From: Micractinium sp. NFX-FRZ
Taxonomy: Eukaryota; Chlorophyta; Trebouxiophyceae; Chlorellales; Chlorellaceae
Reading direction: 5' to 3'
Assembly: GCA_029339195.1 (NCBI GenBank)
Contig: JAPTJF010000598.1
Location: 1-31,641, forward strand
Length of the DNA: 31,641 nt
The notes under the pieces are model-generated. The model was not told where the DNA came from. It searched no databases and saw nothing but the letters and a program-made list of their open reading frames with translations. This document shows, piece after piece, positions 8,637-20,103 of the stretch (position 1 is the stretch's first letter; each line of letters opens with the position of its first letter). A program made the position numbers and the translations under genes.

Positions 8637-11600
8637 ATGGAGGAAGGAGGCAGGGCTCGCCGCGCAGCGACGCAACATGGGCGCGGCGGCAAGGTGCGAC
8701 CCGGCGGGCCTGGAAACACTGAAAATGAATGCGATTGCAGTCGCCCAACACGATCACCGCCTCCCCTGCAGAAAGTGAAATCGGCGCTGGAGGAGCTGGC
8801 GGAGCTGCGCAAGTCTGGCGCCAAGCGGGTGGACCGGTTTGAAGTGAAGGAGGAGGATGATGTCTACGACGTCGTGGATGAGGCGGAGTACGCCAAGCTT
8901 GTGCAGAAGCGGCGGGAGGAGGGAGGTGGGTGGCGCCCCTGAAATGCCCCTGGCCTCTTTGGCAACTGGTCTCCCAGCGTTGGGAGCTTGGGCGCATGCG
9001 ACGGCGGACGCACGGGCCGGCAATGTGCAAGCAGGGACCCTGCTGCTGCTGCGTGCCCTGTGGGTGCGACTCCCGCCTGCCCGCCTTGCCTGTGCTGTCG
9101 CACCCTCGACATGCCGTGACGTGCCTGCCCTGCTCTTGTCCTCTTGCTGACCCTGCCTCCCTGCAGGCGGCTTTGTGATTGATGAAGACGGCTTGGGCTA
9201 CGCTGATGTGGGGGAGGAAATTGACTGGGGTGTGGCGGAGGAGCAGCAGGAGGCGGCGGCCGGTGGCGAGGGCAAGGGCGGCAAGGGCGGCGCGGCGGGC
9301 GCAAAGCGCAAAGCCACGGCACAGGCGGTGCCAGGGGCGCGCGCCCACATGCAGAAGATGTTCCAGACGGCGCAGTCCAAGGCCAAGCCGCGGGCAGTTA
9401 AGGATGATGCCTCTGGTGAAGAACTGCTGGACAAAATCCTGGGCAACCTGGACAGCGGGGCGGCTGCCAAGTGAGTGTTCCGTCTGGTCTTCTACTTGGG
9501 GAGTTGCGCCAGGTGGGAGTGCGTATAGCAGGTTTAGTGAGAGGCCTTGAAACTCAAGTATGAGATGGGCAACGGGGCATCGCGCATTTGGAGAGCAGTG
9601 TGGGCGCTGAGAGCAAGGGGTCTGCTGGCAACCTTGACAGCAGGGCTGCCGCTACGTCAGAGGGGTGGGGCGAGAGCTGGGTGTTGCGCAGTTTGCCCTG
9701 GCGCATGTCTGCCGGTGCTTGGCGTACCTCTGTCCACATGCATGAGGCCAATTAGCTGAAATCTTCCTGTTCCCCCGGCGTGCCCCTGCAGGCCGGCCGC
9801 GCCAGTGGCGCGCCCCAGCCTTCCTGCCCGCAAGCCTCTGGCCACCAATGTGGCGCCGCTACGGCCCACTGGCACGCCCAAGGCAGTCAAGTTTGCAGCA
9901 CAGTCGGCCGCCAAAGCGCCCATCGGCCACCGCCTCAGCACCGGCGGCACGGCAAGCACTCCGGCAGCAGCCCAGGCAGCGGTGAAGGCAGAGCCTGTTG
10001 ATGTGGACGATGACATGCTGCCAGCTCATGATGACTATGCTGATGCGCCAGCAGTAGCAGATGATGGGGAGCCCATGCAGGAAGACGAAGCTCCCCAGGC
10101 CGCTGCAGAGGCAGCAGCGCAGCAGCAGCAGGCAGCTGCGTCTGTCACTGCCGCCGCCGCAGCAGCAGCTGTGAAGCAGGAGGCCCAGCATGACACGCCG
10201 CGTGGTGGCGAGGCAGCAAGCAAGCAGCCCGGTGCAGGCGAGGCCGCCGGCAAGACGCCCTGGCGTACGCCTGCCCCGGTGTTTAATGAGGCCAAGACTC
10301 CCGCCACGGCAGGGCCCGCCACCGGCTGGCAGCTCATGTACCAAGAGGAGGGCGAGGAGGAGGAGGGCGCGGCCCTGGCGGCAGGTGCGCTGCGCTGGCT
10401 TGGGAGTGGTTGTGGAGCGCGCGGCGGCATGGAGCGGTCACACCATGTGTTGTGTGCTGCATATGCGCTGGCAGCTCCTTCCTGCCGCTCACCAAGCTGC
10501 GGGTGTGTTGCTGCTCCTCACTCTCAGTAGTGTAGCTCACTTTTGCTGCTTCGCCCTGCCCTTTCGTTCTTCCTGCAGGTGCCGACGCCGCTGCCGTGCC
10601 GCAGCAGGAGTGGCAGGATGACGGCAGCCTGCCATTGGACGGCGAGGGCCAGCTGCCCTTCTACCTGGTGGACGCCCACGAGGAGCTGGCGCAGCCGGGC
10701 GTGGTGTTCTTGTTTGGCAAGGCAAGTCTGGCGGGAGGGGGTCATGTCTTAAGTGCCCTGCCAGCGTTGTGAGCGAGCACAGCTCTGGAGCTTTGCCACG
10801 TCTCGTGGGCCCGCCAATTTGAAGTGCAGTGCTGAACAGCCTGTGCCCACCAGCGCCTGGCAAAAACATGCCAACAAACTTGCCTGCTTGCCTGTCTCCG
10901 GCCTTTCCTCTGCAGGTGCCGCACAACGGGCACCACCTGTCCTGCTGCACCATTGTGCGGGGCATGCAGCGCAACATCTTTGTGGTACCCCGGGAGGAGG
11001 TGGGCAGCCAAGAGATTGCTGAACTGGAGGCGCAATCGGCCGCTGGTGACGCAGAAGCCAAGAAGAAGCTCATCCCGCTGCTGCACGTGAGGGCAGAGGA
11101 CAGAATTGGGCTGCCTGGTGTGCAAGCAGGACGTGGGCTGGTTCGGATTGCGCAAACGTCAGATGCCGTGCCGGTGCTGTGCTGCTCCTGCCGCAACCAT
11201 GCTGTTCCGGTTCCGCTCAATGTGGGGCGGGAGGGCAGTGTGCCATGTTTCACACCCAGCACACAGCACTGCAAACTCTCGCAAATCTACTGCCAGCTCA
11301 AGAAGCGCCGAGCATATGTTGACCCCCTTCCCCCGCCCATGCTCAACCCTGCCCCCTGCAGCAAGCCTTCTCGGCGGTCAAGGCTGAGATGCGCGAGCTG
11401 CTGGCCAAGCACCAGGTGACGCAGATGACGATGAAGCCGGTCAAGAGGCAGTATGCGTTTGAGAACACGGCGGTACGCACCGGCAAGCAATGGGTGCTGA
11501 AGGTAAGGCGGCTGGGGTGGGCGGGGGCGCACGGGGTGGGCAAGTGACCCGCCTGGCTGCGTGGGCGGCATTGCTCATGCTTTCCCTGCTTGCTGGAGTT

Positions 11601-14600
11601 GGCTGGGTGCAACCAGCAAAGCGACGATGCTATGCTTGGTGAATTGCAACAAGCATTGCTGAGCTTAGGCCACAAACAAAACATTATGCTTCCTCGCCGC
11701 GCTCCACGCGCCACTACTTTGCTCACTGTCGCTGTCCCTTGCCCGTTCCCCCGCCGCCACTCCCGCCCCCGCAGATCAAGTACCCCGCCAGCCAGCCGGC
11801 GCTGCCCGTGGGCCTGACCGGTGCCACCTTCAGCGCCATCTTTGGCGCCAACCAGTCGATGCTGGAGGCTCTGACCCTCAAGCGCCGCATCATGGGGCCC
11901 TGCTGGCTCTCCGTGCGCCGCCCGCGCCGCGTGGCACCAGAGTCGCAGGTGTGTGTTTTGAGCGGGGCTGGCTGGCAGGTTGCTCTTTCAGCAAGTGCGC
12001 CGCATGTGTGTGTCGCCAGAGCTGCCAGAAGGGCAGCAGTGGCACGGATTGATGCGTTGCCATTTTGGGGGTGTGGGCATGTGTTCAGTGGCGAGGCAGG
12101 CTGTGCCTTCCATGCGCAGCTGGCCCGTTGGTGCAATCTCAGGATGCCGTGCCCGATGCAGATGTCGTGGTGCAAGCTGGAGGTGGAGGTGGACTCCCAC
12201 AAGATGGTCACCTCCAACCTGACGGAGAACAAGTGCGCAGCCTGGTGCCTGCCCACCCTAGCCAGCTGCCCTGCTTGGGTTATGTGTTGCCCTTTTGGTC
12301 CTGTGTCCTTGCCTGCCTGCTGATTTACCCATTCCTCACCTCTGTGCGTTCCTCTGGCACTTGCCTTTGCTCCACAACACTGCCTCGAGCGCAGGGATGC
12401 GCCACCGCTGACAGTGGCTGCGGTGCATGTGAAGACGGTGGTGCAACCGGGCAGCGCAGCCAACGAGATTGTGGCAGCCAGCGTGGTGTACTTGCAGCGC
12501 GTGCGCACTGACGGCCCCATGACGCAGGTGCATGCTTTCCTGGCCTGGCGGCCTGGACAGAACTGCACACCCCTTGTCTTGAGCTCTCGCCGCTGCTCTG
12601 CAGTGTGCTGGGCATGTCTGCCCTGCTGCCCTGCTGAGCAACAGGGTCAGGGAGTGCCGCACCAATTTGTGATGTCCACAATGCTTTCCTCTAAACTATC
12701 ACATGCTTGCTAACCCTGCCCATGCCTCCCCTGGTTGCTATTGAACCACCCCGCAGGAGGAGTGGAACAACGCCTCGCAGCTGCGCCACTTCAGCGCCGT
12801 GCGCAAGCTGGACAACCAGCCCTTCCCCACAGGCAAGGCTTGGTGGTCCACGACATGACCATCTGCCTGCATGCATGCCTGTCGACATGCGTTACCATTG
12901 ACATGTAACACGACAGTTATGGGAGGCAGGCATGACAATCGGCCTTCGATACTGCTAGTCTCCGTTGTCCCCCACCCGCGGTACTGTTGTCTGACTCAAC
13001 TCCTTCCTCATTGTTGTGTGTGCAGGGTTTGACGGCGAGGTGCGCAAGGCCAACCAGTCAGACGTTGGCAAGCGCAACGGCGGGGCCATGCTCTCCATGC
13101 AGGTGCGTCGTGCGAGTGCTTGTGCACTTCAGCTTTGGTTGATGAGGCACGGGGTGCACCCAAGATATGCAGCTCGCTCTGCCTGTCAGGAAGTGAACAC
13201 CCCGCAGGCAGCCAACTTCAGGGCCTGCCTGCATGTTCCAGCCAGCCCACGCCTGCTCCCCACTGCCTCACACCCTCTGGTATGCTCGCCCTGGTTTGCT
13301 ACATCGCAGTAGCCCAGCGAGCGCACGCTGCTCTTCCCCACCGCTTCACTCTCATGCCTGCTCCTTGCGTCTTGCCTGCGCTGCTGCAGCCCAACGAGCG
13401 CGCGCTGCTGACTATGCTGGTGGCCCGGCTGCGCCAGATTGACGCCGATGTGTTTGTGGGCCACAACTTTGCCGCCTTTGACCTGGACGTGCTGCTGCAC
13501 CGCCTGCAGCACCACAAGGTGGGCAGGGGACGGCGTTGGCACAAACATGCAAACGCTGCGGGGTATGGCGTCAACGTCAGCGCTGGGTGCGGTTGCAACT
13601 TGTGCTTGCCAGCACCACCGATGCGTGCCCCGCCTCCACCTGCACACATAGCCTCTGGCCCTGCTCTGCTTCTCGTTTGCCAACGCGCGCCCCTGTGCCT
13701 GCAGGTGCCCAACTGGAGCAGCCTGGGCCGGCTGAAGCGCAGTCGCTTCCCCAACCTGGGCGGTGGCGGCAACCAGTTCGGCGGCGGCGCCGGCGCTGGC
13801 GCCCTCTCAGGTGACTCAACCATTTGGCCGCGCCTTGCATGACCCACACCCGGCCGTTTGCACTCATGGGCGCAGCATGCTGTGACGGTACCAGCTACCC
13901 CACAATCTTGTAGTGCACACCCCCTCACCACCTCCCCGCGGCTTCTTGCCTGCCCACCCACCTGCCTGCCTGCAGTGGTTGCAGGCCGCCTGCTGTGCGA
14001 CACCTACCTGGCGGCGCGTGACCTGGTGCATGAAGTGGACTACACCCTGTCCACGCTGGCGCGCAACTTGCTGAAGCAAGAGCGGGCGGAGCTGTCGCCC
14101 ACGGACATCCCTGGTGGGTGGCTTCGCCTGGTTAGCTGGGTGTGGGTGGTCGCAACAGCGTCCGGCGAGGCGAGACGATGCACGTGATTTGCTGCAGCAG
14201 AACGGGCAGTATTACAGTGGAGGTGTGGGCGGCGTGGCTGGGTTGATTTGAGGTGGGGTCAGCGTTTGGTTGCTGGACAAGGCTTTCTAAGTTGCACAAC
14301 TTCTTCTCTTGGCACTTAATGACCGTCCATAGTCAGCATTAACTGAGTGTATGCTGCCTTCCTGTGCCTCTGGTCTGCAGGCAAGTACGAGAGCGCCACC
14401 AAGCTGCTGCAGCTGGTGCGGCACGCGGAGTCGGATGCCTGGCTGTCGCTGGGCCTCGCCTTCTACCTCTCGGTGCTGCCCCTCACCCGCCAGCTGGTGA
14501 GTGTGCATGTGCCCCAAATGGGTGCCAAATGTGTGTAATTAGTGGGAGTACTCGGTCTCTGCTTGCCTACCAGTCTTTGCACGACTCTGCCGTCTTCTCC

Positions 14601-17600
14601 AGGGTTTCCACTGCCTTCCTTAGAACCCCACCGTCCGTGCTGCCCTGCCTTTTCCTCCCCAGGCCGCCCTGTCTGGCTCGCTGTGGGGCAAGGCGCTGCT
14701 GGGACAGCGTGCGCAGCGCATTGAGATGCTGCTGCTGCACGAGTTCTACGAGAAGAAGTTCCTGCTGCCCGACAAGCTGTCCAACAGGGTGAGATGGCGG
14801 TCATGGCTGCAGCAGCCAACTGTGCATAATTGTTACAGTTGTAAGTCACATCCTGGCTGACAGATGGTGGTGCATTGCCTGTGCCACTTCCTCTTGGTGT
14901 TCGACACCCATTTTGGCTTCTTGGTGGGGTTGTGCAGGAGAAGGAGCGGCTGGCGAAGCAGGCGGCAGAGGAGGAGGGCGGAGACGGGGACGAGGAGGGC
15001 GTTGCGGCACCCAAGCCGGCGGGCAAGAAGGCCAAGGGACCGCAGGTGCGTGAGCGGGTCGTGGTGCTATGAGATGCGTTCTGGAGAGATATACCTGCGA
15101 CTGTGCGTATACGCAGCTGCGGATGTCGAGCATGTTGCGCTTTGCTTTCTAACCTGAACTGCGGATGTCGAGCATGTTGCGNNNNNNNNNNNNNNNNNNN
15201 NNNNNNNNNNNNNNNNNNNNNNNNNNNNNNNNNNNNNNNNNNNNNNNNNNNNNNNNNNNNNNNNNNNNNNNNNNNNNNNNNNNNNNNNNNNNNNNNNNNN
15301 CTGCGGATGTCGAGCATGTTGCGCTTTGCTTTCTAACCTGAACTGCGGATGTCGAGCATGTTGCGTGCTTTCTAACCTGAACTTCTTCCGGCACAGTCTT
15401 TGATCACATTCGTGTGCCTCTCCCCCTGCCCTCCTCCCTTGTCCCTGCCTGCAGTACGCGGGCGGCCTGGTGCTGGAGCCCAAGAAGGGTCTGTATGACC
15501 GGTTTGTGCTGCTGCTGGACTTCAACTCCCTCTACCCCTCCATCATCCAGGAGTACAACATTTGCTTCACCACTGTGCAGCGACCCAAGGTGTGTCTTCA
15601 CACCTGCACAAGCGCCAGCATGGCTGTTGAGTTTGTGCCAGTTCTCTGTCTCTGCTGCATGCCCGGCCGGGAGCCTCTTGTGCTGGAGCCTCTTGTGTGC
15701 ACAGCTCGGGTGAATCTTCTGCTCACAACTAGATGATTCACAACTGGTGCAGCGACTCGATGCAAGCATGCGCTAGTGGTATCACTGTTTCTTGCTGCCA
15801 ATTTTGATGCTAGTGTAGCGCCGTTAAGAAGGCACCCTGCTTGGGCTGGAGGCGACCGCCGCAGGCTTGGGCTTCTGCTTGTACGCGACTGTATAAAAGC
15901 GCGCCTAACATCGCAGCCTCCTTGCCCGCCCACGCGGCGCTCCGCCCGTCGTTGCTGCTTGATGCATGCGGGCTGTGTGGGCTCACCCCCAAACCCGTCT
16001 TTCTCGCCTCCCCTGACGTCCTTCCCTGCCCTCTTTCAAGCAGGACGGCTGCATGGCGGCGCTGCCTGAGCCCAGCGAGGAAATGGCCTACCTGCCACGC
16101 TTGATCCGCACGCTGGTGCAGCGCCGGCGGGCCGTCAAGGACCTCATCAAGACGGAGAGGGACCCGGTGAGTGTGATAGCAGTCAGTACTGACTACTTTT
16201 ACAGGGGCTTGCGTGCATGGGTCAATTGATTATGTCGATTCTGGGGTGGGGATGTGCATGCAAGCTGTCTGAGGACGTCATTGAGCGAACCGTGTGTGTG
16301 TGGGGGGGGGTAAATACCGTAACGACGCGCTGGGCGTGGGGATGCGCTTGGTTGCCGTCCCATCTTGCTATAACCATAGCAGGACATGTCTGCGCGGTCT
16401 GCTTGGGGAGTGGTAAGCTTAGGGCAGGCACGCAACATGCACGCGCTAGCTGTCTGCTCCTAGGTTGCACCGTGTTGGTTTGATGCACCCTCTCCGCTCC
16501 CTTGCCCTGTGTGTGCAGGTGCGCCGCCAGCAGCTGGAGATCCGGCAGCAGGCGATCAAGCTGACCGCCAACTCCATGTACGGCTGCCTGGGCTTTAGCA
16601 ACAGCCGCTTCTACGCCAAGCCCCTGGCAGAGCTCATCACATCCCAGGGCCGTGAGATCCTGCAGTCAACCGTGGACCTGGTGCAGGGCACTGTGGGCAA
16701 GGAGGTGGGCGGGTGGGTGGATGGGTGGGGAGTGGCGTTCAGGAAAGGCCAGAAAGTCCCCATAATTGTTGTTCACACAATGCGGTACTATCTATCTTCG
16801 ACTTCACCTTGCTACCTCTCAGCCAGTTGCTTCTCCGTCCAATATCCTCGGTGTATCCCCCTGCTCCCGTAACCCACCGCGCTCAGGTGATCTACGGCGA
16901 CACCGACTCCATCATGGTCTACACGGGGTCAGACAACCTGCAGGAGGTGGTCAAGCTGGGCCAGCAGATCAAGCGGGAGGTGAGGCAGGGGCTGTGCCGA
17001 CAGGGCAAGGTGCGGGACGTTGCCAGGCCACTTGGGGTTGCTGTGCAGTGCCACCTGGCATCATCTCTCGCACCATTCCTCCGCCCACCCATTGCTTGTC
17101 ACAACAGGCGACCACCATGGTTGCATGTCTGTCAACCAGAGTGAGCTCACTTGCTTGCATTGCCGTTGTGCTCGCGCGCAGGTGAACAAGCGTTACCGGC
17201 TGCTGGAGATTGAGATGGACGGCGTGTTCAAGTGCATGCTGCTGCTGAAGAAGAAGAAGTATGCCTCGGTCAAGGTGGAGGTGGCGGCAGACGGCAGCAC
17301 CGTAGAGGTGAGCAGGGGAGTCATTGGCGGTAGTGGTGCACGTGGCGTGCATCGTGGTGTATGTGAATCAGGCGGCGGAGCTGCCAGGGTGGCTATGCAT
17401 TCCCTCATGAATCAACATGTGGTGCATGCTGTTGCAGAGAACCGGTATTTTGATCGCCCTCTTGCCCCATTTCCCACCAAAGCAGATCATGGAGCAGAAG
17501 GGTCTGGACATTGTGCGGCGCGACTGGTCGCCGCTGTCCAAGGACGTGGGCAACTTTGCGCTGCGCGCCATCCTGAGCGGGCAGCCGCGGGAGGAGGTGG

Positions 17601-19893
17601 TCAACGCCATCCACGAGCACTTGGGGGACGTGAAGGAGAAGGTAGGGGGGACATGAGGCCTGGCGTTGGCAAGGCGGAGCAGGAGGTCAAACAAGACGAC
17701 GTGCAGGAAGAGTTGTGTGTTGCGTGCCCCTTGTCTGGACCCCTATTTGGTTTGAGCCTCGATTGCTGGATGTGCTGGTCTGGGCACGGCACGCTGGTGT
17801 GATGAGTGCAGTTTCTTACCGTTCCCTTTCCATCTTCCTGTTTCTGGCACCGCAGGTGCTGGCGGGCCTGGTGCCCCTCAACAAGTACATCATCACCAAG
17901 CAGCTCACCAAGCGGCCAGATGACTACCCGGACGCCAAGAACCAGCCGCACGTGCAGGTGGCGCTGCGGCGGCGCGCGCAGGGCAAGCAGAATGGCGTCA
18001 TGGCGGTGAGTTGGGGGTGGCGGGGTTGCGGGGGAGGGGGTGGGTTGCGGGAGGGGAGAAGGACATCTGCTTGGGCGCGCACTAGCTCGGCTGCATGCAG
18101 ATGCATGCATGCTTGTGCTCTGCATGCTTGTGTAGTCTACGCATTGTTACGCCCTGCACAACTTGCCAACACATGATGCACGTTGCCACATGCCACACGC
18201 GCACGCACCTCTCTCCTGCAGGGCGAGACGGTGCCCTATGTCATTTGCTGCGAGGTGGACGAGGAGGGCAACGTGGTGCCGCGGGAGAGCAAGGGCCTGG
18301 CCGAGCGTGCTTTCCACCCCGAGGAGATCAACGCCAACCCGGCGCTGCGGGTGGACACAGAGTACTACCTGGCGCAACAGGTGAGGCACCGGGTGGGTTG
18401 ATGTAGGCAGCGGCAGACAACTGATTTGTTATGGTTGGCACCGACACTCTCTAGCTCAGCACGTGCGATGCCTGTGGGTATTGGAGCTTCTCTGCATGTT
18501 TAATGGAGGCGAGGGCACGGCAAAGGGCGATGGCAGGGATGTTATGTTGGGGCATGAAGGAGAGCATGCGTCTGACCAACAAGAGGCAGCAGTGCTGTGA
18601 TGAGCAAGTGGAGAGCAGGTGTTCCAGGCACCTGCCGTTGGCGTGGCTCACATCCCCTGACCTGCCCACGTTGCTGCTTCTGCCCGCTGCCCGCAGGTCT
18701 TCCCCGTGGTGTCGCGCCTGTGCGCGCCCATCGATGGCACCGATGCAGGCCGGCTGGCCGACTGCCTGGGGCTGGATGGCTCGCGGTACCGCCACGTGGC
18801 TGCGCAGCAGGGGGAGGCGCGGGAGGACGCCCTGCTGGCGGCAGCTGCCAGCCTGGACGACGACGACAGGTGCGCTGGGCTGGCTGCGATTGGTTTACAG
18901 AGGGCAGCCGATGACAGCTCGGGCTGCTATGCAGCAAGTGGTGCAAACTTCCCTAACTGTGCTGCGGAGATAGTTGCTGCCAAACTTCAAGCACAGGCTA
19001 CTGCACAGGCTACTGCGCGAACCTCGAGCGCACTCTCCCTCACTCCCCTCTCTTCCCCGTGCAGGTACAAGGACTGCGAGGCGCTGACGCTGACTGCGTC
19101 CAATGGCACGCAATTCAAGTTTGCGGGGGTGCGGGAGCTGCTGAAGCCCAATGCCATTGCCGTGGACACCGCACTGCTGCCGCCGGATGGCATCGGCGCC
19201 CCTGCGGCCGGCGCAGGGGCCGGCGGCGCCGCTGTGCCACCGCTGTCTGCTGCCCAGGTGTCCAATCAAGTGCGGCTGCACATGCGGCGCAGCATAGCGC
19301 AGTACTATGAGGGGCGGCTGCGCAGCGACGACGACACCGCGCCCTGCGATACGCGCAACGTGTGCCTAGCGATGCGCGATGATGCGCGCCCCGGCAGCGT
19401 GCCGCCCGACTCGCGCTGCACGGGGCACATGCGGCAGGTGGTCTCCGAGGCGCAGCTCTACACGCAGGTGGGAGGGTGGGGTGTGTGCGCAGGTGTGGCA
19501 TATGCATACAGCAATGGGTGGGGTGGCTTGAGGTGCATGCAAAGTGACCGGGGTCCTGGAAATATAGAGCAAGGGCACTGCAAGCAAGGCGTATGTCTAT
19601 TCATTGGTTATGTATCGTCCAACTCAATGTTTCCTCACCCCATGCATCCCCTTTGCCCCTACACGTTTCCTTGCACCGCCCCGCAGCTGTCCTACTACCA
19701 CCGTCTCTTTGATGTTGACGGGGTGCTGCACTCGCTGGAAAGCGGGGAGGCGCAGGAGGCAGCTGTGGAGAAGCTTGCACCACTGCGATCGGTGCTGGAT
19801 GAGGTGGCAGCAGCAGCGGCAGGGGTGCGCAATAACAGCGCCTACCGCTGGGTCAACCTGGGCAGCCTGTTCAGCCTGGGCGCAACCGTGTGA
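8637..19893 (+). CDS. POLA1: DNA polymerase alpha catalytic subunit (family B)
   Basis: Exons: 8637-8693, 8772-8925, 9167-9470, 9792-10384, 10579-10721, 10916-11086, 11362-11502, 11775-11948, 12162-12232, 12395-12527, 12757-12832, 13026-13102, 13390-13518, 13705-13810, 13976-14113, 14381-14496, 14663-14788, 14938-15045, 15455-15589, 16044-16166, 16519-16704, 16887-16979, 17182-17307, 17486-17641, 17856-18005, 18222-18380, 18697-18869, 19065-19467, 19687-19893. Phases close to 1575 residues (family ~1450-1530). The enzyme extends RNA primers in the polymerase alpha-primase complex. The N-terminal p180 block ([19 protein letters not shown]) is followed by an Ala/Gln-rich linker in exon 4. An inactive exonuclease-like domain follows ([15 protein letters not shown]). 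Motif [11 protein letters not shown] is at ~961, motif [10 protein letters not shown] at ~1039, motif C YGDTDS at ~1090; all catalytic residues are present. The C-terminal domain lacks most zinc-ligand cysteines. Two introns use GC donors. The model is tight except for optional splicing of the stop-free introns 1 and 27. Confidence 0.96.
10722..10915 (+). other. GC-AG intron 5 of POLA
   Basis: The exon ends LFGK and the sequence continues AAG|GCAAGT, the textbook GC-type donor. The acceptor is TCTGCAG|GTG. Only this donor preserves phase 0 into the conserved [11 protein letters not shown] exon; the nearest GT (10726-10727) would shift the frame. Confidence 0.85.
12833..13025 (+). other. GC-AG intron 11 of POLA
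   Basis: The donor is ACAG|GCAAGG after NQPFPT, and the acceptor is GTGTGCAG|GG before FDGEVRK. Phase 1 is required by the downstream frame. The nearest GT downstream would read into TGA. Confidence 0.82.
15117..15381 (+). repeat. 42-bp minisatellite inside POLA intron 18
   Basis: Tandem unit beginning CTGCGGATGTCGAGCATGTT, 42 bases long. A complete copy lies at 15117-15158 and a second starts at 15159 and runs into the gap. After the gap there is a complete copy at 15301-15342 and a final copy at 15343-15381 with a 3-base deletion. Copies flanking the gap are identical over the visible part, so the gap almost certainly consists of more copies. Confidence 0.92.
15182..15300. other. Assembly gap (119 N)
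   Basis: A run of 119 undetermined bases embedded in the minisatellite of POLA intron 18. No POLA coding sequence is missing, because exons 18 and 19 join in phase 0 with continuous homology. Confidence 0.99.
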
Positions 19894-19978
19894 ACCCCCC
19901 TGGTGCTCGCACACCGAATTCTTTTGACCGCTTGCCATTGACTGCTTTGCCGGAACTCTGACTCTCTTGCACTCTCAT

Positions 19979-19983
19979 TGTAA
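19979..19983 (+). terminator. TGTAA polyadenylation signal of POLA
   Basis: TGTAA, 86 bases after the POLA stop and upstream of the next gene on the same strand. Confidence 0.65.
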
Positions 19984-20103
19984 TTGCCAACTTTGTCGCA
20001 AACATGAAGATGAGAGATGGTGTCTGATGCACTCGGCAGCCTCTGCCCAGTGGGCAATGAATGTGTTTTGCCACAGCCTGTGCATGAATGATGTTTTACC
20101 TGA

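Noticed and set aside
12143..12161. Earlier acceptor ATCTCAG for POLA exon 9
   Set aside because: Using it shifts the frame away from the conserved SWCKLEVEV block; the acceptor at 12161 keeps phase.
15117..15381. Regular 42-bp repeats as a CRISPR-like array
   Set aside because: Units are directly adjacent with no spacers and lie in a eukaryotic intron; this is a minisatellite.
18706..19893. A single 395-codon frame covering several POLA exons
   Set aside because: It reads through introns 27 and 28; homology and splice sites show separate exons.
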